Shown: positions 56,629 to 64,000 of the stretch, piece by piece
Layout of the letters: each line of letters opens with the position of its first letter
How positions within the stretch are numbered: the stretch's first letter is position 1
Assembly (NCBI GenBank): GCA_021234155.1
Contig: JAJEKV010000009.1
Coordinates: 8,688,546-8,752,545, forward strand
Reading direction: 5' to 3'
DNA: 64,000 nt
Source: Isoetes taiwanensis
Taxonomy: Eukaryota > Streptophyta > Lycopodiopsida > Isoetales > Isoetaceae
Notes under the pieces: generated by a model
What the model was told of the DNA's origin: nothing
The model's input: only the letters and a program-made list of their open reading frames with translations
The model's database searches: none
Made by a program: the position numbers and the translations under genes

Positions 56629-59383
56629 ATGCTGCACCCCAAAAGGAGGCCGTCTTCAAATCCTCTCCATATCTGCTACTGTATTACCTTTCTTTTTGCC
56701 TTTGTTGCTCTAATTTTCGTTTTCTATCCTACCTGTCCGACAAATCCAGCAGCTAATGGAGTCGGCCACTTTCCTGATGGACATTTACAAACAACTGAGC
56801 ATGCGAGCGGCTTGGAGTTTATGCATTCAAAAACAGTCCTGCTTGTTTCCCATGAGCTCTCCCTGTCGGGTACGTTTTTCTGAGTTTTAATGTTAGAGAA
56901 CTTTGGTTTTAGGCATTTTTCTTACCTACAGTGGCATTCTGTAAGCTTTATTTTAGGTTTGAAGCCGCAGTTACATGGAAGCGGATCTAGTTACTAGGAT
57001 GCCTTCCTAATCCCCTAAAGCTTTTGTTCCATGTTAGCCTCGATTAGTACCTTCACACAATCTGTATTTTCGATTCGATACTGTGTTCACAAAGTAAGAA
57101 TTAGAACAAGCATAGTCTTTTGGATTGCACAGTTTTAGAGAAAGGGAAGAAGCTATCCCATGTTTTAGGTGGTGATAGTCCAATGCCAAAAAACCAGCAT
57201 CAAAAGGATCATAACATGCAGACTGGGCAGCTTTGTGGCCTAGGGGTGCTTACTTCAACTTCGCCTATCTGAACCTCAAGCGTCATGGTGCACAAATGCA
57301 ATCAGAAAATGGAATTGTGAGGGCCTTGTTGCATTCAAAAATGTAGAATAAAAATGCGCCTTGTTCATAAAAATGCACTTTCGTTATTGCCATATGATAT
57401 GGGTGAACATAGTTTAGTAACATCATCTAAAGTTTCTTTTTTCTATTTTTCCATTTTATGTTGTTATGTGCTTCCCACTCTTTACATTGTCCTTCTTATG
57501 TTGTGCATAAATTGCTCTTTCTGAGCAGGAGGTCCATTACTACTCATGGAATTGGCTGTCCTTTTGACAACTGCTGGGGCCAGAGTGCAGTGGGTCACTG
57601 ACCAGAAAGAGCTAAGCAATAGTGAAGTTGTGAGGGCTTTGGAAATAAAATTGTCCGAGAAAAAAGTTCAGGTATGTAGTTGTTAAGCAGAAGCTCAGAT
57701 TGTATGGTGTGATAAGCAAGTTTTTTAACAAGTCTCCTTGTCTCAAAGTATGAAAAATGTGGCAAGATTATCTTTGTGCTGTAACTATGATTGTTTGTTT
57801 TTGTTAACGTCTTTACTGATGTTTGTCCAGATTTTACCAGCAAGAGGTGAAGAAACTATCAAGGCTGCTCTTGCAGCGGACCTTGTTGTTCTAAACACAG
57901 CAGTCACTGGAAAATGGATTGATTCAACTCTGAAAGATGAGAGACAGAAGATCTTACCAAAGGTCCTTTGGTGGATACATGAAATGCGTGGGCACTATTT
58001 CAAACCAGATTATGTGAAGCATCTTCCTAATGTGGCTGGAGTGATGATAGATTCATATGCCACTACCAATTACTGGCAAAATCGTACTATGCAACAATTG
58101 AGGTAAATGCATCATTTATCTTTAACTCAGTCACGGCTGCAAATGAATGATGTGGGTACCAACTTTTCTCATATAAACTCTCTTATTTAATGAACCACCA
58201 TGTGAAGAAGTAGGCCAAATCAATGAGGGTGTGATCTGATGATTGTTTATCTTATTTTTAGCATTTTGCAGGATCAAGATGCCAAAGACATATGTTGTAC
58301 ATTTGGGAAACAGTAAGGAGTTTACTGAAGCAGCAGAAAGTACAATAGCAAGACACCTACTTCGGCAGAATGTTCGTGAACTACTTGGCATACACAGGAA
58401 TGATATTGTGTTTTCTGCGATTAACAGTATGCATCTTAACCTTACGGTTTGAATGCCACCCATCAATTATAACCCAAATCGCATGGCTGAATATGTCCTC
58501 TCACCATAGACTCGGTCTAATGGCTGAATATGTTCTCTTAGGTTTTTGATCATGTGTCCTCATAAGTTAATATGCAGGTGTTTCTCGTGGAAAAGGGCAG
58601 GACCTATTTCTGAAGGCATTTTCTCAAGCGTTAGAAACTTTAGCATCCTCCAAAAGCAAAATACCGAGAAACGAGATTCATGCAATGATAGTTGGCAGTG
58701 ACTGGAATGGCCAGCCAAAGTTTGAAGCAGAATTACGAGAGCTTGTCTCAAAGTTGAAAATGGAGCACTTAGTCCATTTCATCAACAAAACCATGAATGT
58801 GATCCCATATCTAGCTGCCAGTGATGTATTGGTCCAGAATTCCCAAGTAAGACTCCCTTCTTCCTTTTCATTTGGAACTTCAAGTGTATCAAACAGGATA
58901 GATATATACCTAATAAAATGGTGGTCCAGACCAAAGTGGGTATCTATTCTGTTTGGTATGTAACATAAAGGTAATATATATTAAAACTACAACCACTCTG
59001 TTAGGCTCGAGGTGAATGCTTTGGGAGAATATCAATTGAAGCTATGGGGTTCCGACTTCCAGTTCTGGTTTGTGATCTATTTGAGGTCTGTTTCTTTTGA
59101 GTTCTGGCGTCTGAAAGGGAGTTCTGGTATTTTGATGCAGGGAACAGCAGCAGGCGGAACTGTGGAAATTGTTGTAAATGGATCAACTGGAATTTTGCAT
59201 GCGGTTGGAAAGGAGGGTGTGCCAGCACTTGCATCTAGCATAGTAAAGCTCTTTGAAGATGGAAATTTACGAAGAAACATGGGGGAGAGAGGCTACGAGA
59301 GAGTTAAAGAAATGTTTATGGAACATCATATGTCACGAAGAATTGGTCTTGTTTTCCGAGATATTTTAAATAGGGCATCCTAA
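56629..59383 (+). CDS. GT4-type glycosyltransferase, type II membrane protein
   Basis: Seven exons: 56629-56869, 57529-57671, 57831-58102, 58272-58426, 58578-58846, 59005-59067, 59141-59383. All junctions are GT..AG and keep phase, giving 461 aa. The start is ATG 56629 (MLHPKRRPSSNP), followed by one hydrophobic segment (about residues 14-34), typical of a Golgi signal anchor. Then come HSKTVLLVSHELSLSGGP, which opens the first Rossmann domain, LWWIHEMRGHYF, and ISRG-like VSRGKGQDLFLKAF. The nucleotide-sugar site follows: ECFGRISIE is the EX7E motif, then EAMGFRLPVLGTAAGGT. Order and length match a plant GT4 protein group (Arabidopsis At1g75420/At1g19710 type, from recall). Substrate unknown. 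No disabling change seen. An intronic TGGCTGAATATG duplication lies near 58485. Confidence 0.9.
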
Positions 59384-59639
59384 ATACGTATCCTTGTTGC
59401 CTTCGAAACACAGTGCTGTTGACAAATAGGGGTAAGATTCACCAAATGCTCAAACACAGACGAAACTAACAAGCAGCCGTTGGATATTTTTGAGTTCCAC
59501 CGGAGCCATTGGATAAGCCTACAAGATAAACGTGGGGTATTGAACTTTCTTACATTATAAAGTTGTGTATGTCCTGGATCAAGCCTTAAAAATTGACGGC
59601 CAAGATTTCACTTAAAGTTGAACGGTTCATATAGCTAAC

Positions 59640-59960
59640 GCTAAGTTGCCCAGCAAAGATGAGCTAGTTATCATGTATTATTATTGTTTTTAATGTGGGT
59701 CCTTGGGAAACATGGAGGTTACTTAGGTGGAAAATGGTATTCAAAGGCCATATCGTGTGATATTATTCTTTTTAATATGGGTCCTTAAAAAACATGGAGG
59801 TTACGAAGCTGCAAAGTCATATCCAAAGGATCTAGCGGCAAATTCAGAGAAGTCTCTAAAACGTGATATTATTGTTTTAGTGTGGGTCCTTGGGGAACAT
59901 GAAGGTTACCTAGATTGAAAATGGTATCCAAAGGCCCTAGAGGCAATGTCAATTGGATGA
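59640..59960. repeat. Three-unit degenerate tandem repeat between two glycosyltransferase genes
   Basis: Units share TATTATT..TTTTA, GTGGGTCCTT, ACATGGAGGTTAC and ATCCAAAGG at offsets of about 82 and 105 bp. A shorter duplicated phrase, GAAGTCTCTA, follows up to 59996. The array ends just before the O-fucosyltransferase ATG, so it may lie in that gene's promoter or leader. Confidence 0.75.
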
Positions 59961-60001
59961 GAGAAGTCTCTATTGGATGAAAGAAGTCTCTAAATTGTGA
60001 T

Positions 60002-61709
60002 ATGAGGCTGTTGTATACCACTATGGCTTTCCCATATCGCAGTGTTAGAAGGTTTCTCTTGTTTGCATTAATTTTAGTTAGCTCATTGGGCACCAGAATT
60101 CTGTTCCACTCCCCTAAGGTACAAGACAAAGAACGAGAGGACCAGGAGTTCTGGAAGGAACCTGACGGCTCTGGTTATAAGCCTTGCCTTTATTTTACCC
60201 AAGAGTATATACAGGCTTCACTCCAAGTGATTAAAGAGAAAAGAAGATTCTTGATAGTTGTCGTAAATGGAGGATTAAACCAGCAACGGAATCAGATAAT
60301 AGATGCTGTTGTAATTGCTCGTGTTCTTGAAGTTGCTCTTGTTTTGCCCATATTTAAAGTTAATCAAATTTGGCAAGATAGCAGGTCTTGGACGTGTTAC
60401 CTTTCTTTTAACATCCATTTCATCTTGTTGAGTAAGTGTTTTCAATTTCAGTGAATTTGGGGATCTTTTTGATGTTGAACACTTTAAAGAAGTATTGAAG
60501 GATGATTTAAGAGTTGTTTCTTCATTGCCATCAACTCACCTCACGGTTAAACCTACGTTTGGAAGGAAGATTCCAATGGGTGTCTCTCCACAATGGTTTC
60601 GAACACATTATCAAAACGTTGTAAGTGCATTGAAATCCTAAAAGTTAAACTAGTTGCATGTGTATAATAACTTCTACATCTACATCACCAGCTTCAAAAG
60701 AGAAGAGTTGTTCTTGTATTTCGAGCCATAGACAAAGCACTTTCAACTAGCCTTCCTTCAGATCTTCAGAAATTACGATGCAAGGTTGCTTTCCATGCAT
60801 TAAGATTTGTTTCACCTATACAATCTATTGGAGACATTTTGGTTCAGAGAATGCATGATCGAGGGCATTATTTAGCCCTACATTTGAGGTTAGAAAAGGA
60901 TGTATGGGTAAGAACAAGATGTGTGACTGGACTTGGTATAAAATATGAAGAAGAACTAGAAGTTGAAAGACAAAGAAGGCCGGAATTACTTAGTGGACGT
61001 CTTGCCATGGATCCAAAGGAGAGAAGAAATGCAGGACTTTGCCCCCTCAATGCAAAGGAAATTGTTAGGTATATTTCATCACACCATTTATGCATTTTCA
61101 ATCATATTGATTTCCAACTAGTAGTTCCAATTCGTTTAGGCTTCTCAAAGGACTTGGAGCAACACATGATACAAATATTTATTGGGCAGGAGGTGAACCA
61201 TTTGGAGGATCAATAGCACTAGATCCACTCATCAAAGAGTACCCACATTTTTACAACAAATACAATATTTCATTACCTTATGAGCTCGAACGTTTTAAGG
61301 ACAAACCTTCATCTATGGCCGCCATAGACTATATCATCTGTCTCAATAGTGATGTATTTATGCCATCACATGGTGGTAACATGGCACGCGCTCTTAAAGT
61401 AAGACAGTAAGATCATATCCCTTTTGTGAATATAAGTTATTATAATCTTTTTCATTTTGTATTTAGAAGCATCGAATATATAATGGACATTGGAGATTCA
61501 TTACGCCGAATAAGAAGGGACTACTTAAAATTCTTAGAAACTCCACTTTATCACAAATTGAGTTGGACCATGCGATAAGAGATATGCACATCCAAGAATT
61601 GGACCTACCTAACTTGGCAAGGAGACAAAATCTACAAGATGTCATTAGTCATCCAGTATCAGAGTGCATCTGTTATAATACGTCACAGAAACGAGGTGAG
61701 TATGAATGA
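60002..61709 (+). CDS. O-fucosyltransferase family protein (plant GT106-like)
   Basis: Five exons: 60002-60384, 60452-60620, 60692-61068, 61140-61398, 61467-61709. All junctions keep phase, giving 476 aa; short introns of 67-71 bp. ATG 60002 is used, with ATG 60023 as alternative. A single hydrophobic anchor (FLLFALILVSSLG) follows. The family core is clear: VVVNGGLNQQRNQIIDAVVI, EFGDLFDVEHF, KLRCKVAFHALRF, YLALHLRLEKDVW (HLR holds the conserved arginine), GLCPLNAKEIVRLLKGLG, IYWAGGEPFGG, SDVFMPSHGGNMARAL and a final ECIC. Plant members act in the Golgi on pectin or protein O-fucose or rhamnose; substrate not readable. The usual HLRYEMDM is HLRLEKDVW, a variant. A strong donor (GAG|GTGAGT) at 61694 could continue the protein into another exon; no further conserved block was found. 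Confidence 0.88.
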
Positions 61710-61905
61710 TTGAATAATTAAGGCATTAGTTTATATGCGTGGCAACAAAATGATCTTTTTTTGGAGGTTATTTTGGCCCTTACATTCATGAAACATATTT
61801 ACGAGACAAAGTTTTTGGACCAACTGCTTAATTTTGGATATCTGTTTCAAACTTGTTTAAGTGAATGAATCTAATAGTCAATCTGGCTCAGCATAGTCTT
61901 AAATC
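61710..61905. other. 3' flank of the O-fucosyltransferase gene
   Basis: AT-rich; no clear polyadenylation signal was singled out. Confidence 0.3.
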
Positions 61906-62460
61906 TTGATTTGGGGGATCCTGGAGGAGAAAATACCGGCCTTCAGTATCCCCACCTGTTCAGAACGTAATCTGTTGGGGACTAATCCATTCTACTGTAC
62001 TGACACACGTGAGGGGCCCTGCTTAAATCCCGATTGTCCAGTGTCGCGACGCATCCGGACCGTCCGTGGTATTTCCCGCCTCCGTTATCAAGTACCCGGT
62101 TATCCCGGCCTCCAGAATCACCAACATGCGATCACGACCTTCAGAATCCCTAGGCTGTGGCTGATAACGGTGCTGGAATCAGCTCCCGTGATCCTCACCT
62201 CTGGGATCCCCACGTCCCGTGGAAGTGATTCCGTCCTCTGGAATCATACATGGACGGCCGATATCGGTCATCTGATATCGACCAGATTATCCCCTCCTCC
62301 AGGATCACCATCTCGGCCGATGCTGCCCTCCAGGATCCCCGGTGATGATATTTTGGTGATCGTGACCTTCTGGATCACCACTGCGTGGTTGATAACAGGA
62401 ACAATATCGGTCAGTGGGAGGATCCCTATCTCTAGGATCCACCATATACTTTATCTCTGA
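61906..62460. repeat. GC-rich degenerate repeat with GGATC/GGAATC core
   Basis: About 550 bp much richer in G and C than its surroundings. A core resembling CCTCCAGGATCACC, or the variants TTCAGAATCCC and CTCTGGGATCCCC, recurs every 25-40 bp, at least twelve times. Frames stay open on both strands (184 aa on plus, GDPGG-like on minus), which follows from composition and is not evidence of a gene. Confidence 0.6.
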
Positions 62461-63214
62461 GAATCGACAGTGTAGGGCGGGCGTGGACCACAATGAGCAG
62501 GCGGATTTGAGGTTGCTAATGCATGCAAGATCCATCCAGTCGTGCAATGACACATGGGAGGGCGGCAATCACCCTCTGAGATCACATTGTGGTTCTTGAG
62601 AATGGCTCTACACTGATGCATATGGAGCTGGATTTGAGAAGCGCAGGCAGCTACGGACGATTTAGAGCTAGAGGAGAAGATAGCACATGTATTGATCTTG
62701 TTAAGATTCCTTTCAAGAGGTATACATCATGCATCTGAGCTCCCATTTTCAGCTGCGGGCTGAATTACACTAGGAATCATTCCCTGATGGATTATTCGAC
62801 CACATCAACCTGCACTGGTTTCCTAAATAGCACCAAATTCTTTCACTTCATGGAGGTGGACAAATGCTAGTCTGGACCTGACACATTCCAACAAAGTGGG
62901 TGCAAGACTTCATTCTTGGACAACAAAAAAATTGTGTAGCACCTTGCAATTTCTACTTGAGGAGTTCTAATCCCGAAAGGGTGCTAAAGATGCCAACCAA
63001 GGATCTTATTTGACTATAAGAGGTGTGCATTGCTGAAATTCTATCCTCTAGTTTGGTTATGTTGTTTTTGTATTGAAACTCATTCTAGTAATTTTCAGGA
63101 TTACAATAGGATTCAAGGAAGTTCTATATAATCGGGTTCATTTTTTAGAGATTATCATTCTTAGATGTACATGCACAACTTCCATGCACTAAATTTCAAC
63201 ACTGAATGTAGATA
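62461..63214. other. Intergenic, no gene recognised
   Basis: Probably part of the 5' side of the following MULE, but no motif was recognised. Confidence 0.35.
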
Positions 63215-64000
63215 TTGGTGCACATACATCCCCAGGACAAGATATCAAACACTCATGTGGTTGCTGATGGACCACCCCAACTTGACACACAAGAAATAGT
63301 TGAGAGAGGAGAGACTGTGCGTAGGGGCCGCCAGTGCCATTTTACTATTAGGCAGACTCTACCTTCTCCCAGATTGCTCACAAGTTACCTATTATGAGTT
63401 TGATCATAAGAGTCTCCAAGGTGAGCCTTGCCATGGTAAATTTGTTGATCCAGAGAAAGGTATCAGATTCAAGCTAGCACCATGGATCACCCAGGATTTG
63501 AGAGAGTGGGTTAGAGAAAGGCTCATGCATTGGCACACACCATGCAGTGTTATGAGTATGCATGAAGAGAGGTGGAGATTTAAACGTGACGTGCATGGAC
63601 AGAACAATATATGTAGGGATGGCGTGCTCAAGATTCGAGATGTTTACAACATTGAGAAGAATGTTGTTCGAAACACTTAGAAGTTACATGAAGACCTTCC
63701 CACTAGCATCAACATGTGGGTGCAACAATATCAAAAGATCGTGTTCTTGTATGAACAAGGTGGCTTGTTCCAATTGGAAGTGATCACTCTTATCCAAAGA
63801 GAGTCAATGCTAAAGTTTGAAAAGAATAGGGCCATCTGCCTAGACACTACCTTCAAAACTAATGACAAGAGGTACACGAAGGGTCCATTTCAATTATAGA
63901 CCATTTTTAAGGTTCAGTTCCTGGTTTATATTATGTAGGTACTATCTTTTTAGACTCATTGCATTCGATGACCATTGCAATGGCTTTCCATTGGCCTATA
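63215..64000 (+). mobile_element. MULE-type transposase, decayed and cut by the window end
   Basis: Plus-strand frames resemble the Mutator-like transposases related to FAR1/SWIM proteins. VLKIRDVYNIEKNVVRNTWK, then SINMWVQQYQKIVFLYEQGG and LEVITLIQRESMLKFEKNRA lead to CLDTTFKTNDKRY, the segment with the first catalytic Asp (usual form LDATFGTN). After a stop near 63899 and about 50 bp of extra sequence, IAFDDHCNGFPLAY at 63960-64000 matches the next block (VFDEWxNGVPVAW). An upstream frame shift separates 63300-63680 from the rest. The C-terminal part lies outside the window. Confidence 0.7.

Noticed and set aside
61906-62460. 184-aa open frame
   Set aside because: GC-rich repeat composition keeps frames open on both strands; no domain or splice support.

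Overview
This is a land-plant nuclear window. Genes with canonical GT..AG introns (many only 60-110 bp), plant-specific protein families and the usual plant transposon superfamilies all point that way. The high transposon load and low gene density suggest a large genome. I cannot place the species; a non-flowering lineage such as a fern or lycophyte is only a guess.

Three loci look intact. (1) A single-exon ankyrin-repeat membrane protein with a C-terminal PGG-type domain (10383-13010, minus). (2) A seven-exon GT4-type glycosyltransferase (56629-59383, plus, 461 aa in my splice model). (3) A five-exon plant O-fucosyltransferase-family protein (60002-61709, plus, 476 aa). The last two are neighbours on one strand, are both predicted Golgi/secretory type II membrane enzymes, and are separated by a small degenerate tandem repeat.

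Several loci are broken or partial copies of conserved genes: a TruA-type tRNA pseudouridine synthase (26530-28394, minus), a DNA gyrase B (GYRB) fragment with two nonsense codons (about 40535-41224, minus), two exons of a DXO/Rai1-type decapping enzyme (2397-2641, plus), and unrecognised exon sets at 17248-17727 and 49987-50246 (both minus).

The rest is mobile DNA. 1-10 kb: Helitron-like ends with a GC-rich terminal hairpin, a long inverted-repeat MITE, a CACTA end. 14-17 kb: a CACTA end with subterminal repeats, microsatellite, second MITE. 18.9-23.1 kb: tandem array of a non-autonomous LTR retrotransposon. 23.2-28.4 kb: tRNA-derived SINE, nested Helitron-like copies, pseudouridine synthase pseudogene. 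28.4-35.1 kb: T-rich sequence without recognisable genes. 35.1-38.4 kb: two LINE remnants. 39-42.4 kb: CACTA end, SINE, third MITE, GYRB pseudogene, degenerate repeats. 42.7-47.8 kb: two LINEs of different lineages. 47.8-52.7 kb: a 4.9-kb terminal-inverted-repeat element with a 3-bp target duplication, carrying gene exons and a LINE tail. 53.9-56 kb: LINE and Ty1/copia remnants. 61.9-64 kb: a GC-rich degenerate repeat and a MULE transposase cut by the window edge.

The most interesting signal is the family of Helitron-like 3' ends: a 10-bp GC stem, TT loop, 12-nt tail ending CTTG (not the canonical CTRR), always followed by T. Where the target can be reconstructed, insertion is between A and T. 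One copy is nested in a relative, and its flank leads straight into the pseudouridine synthase pseudogene, as expected for gene capture.
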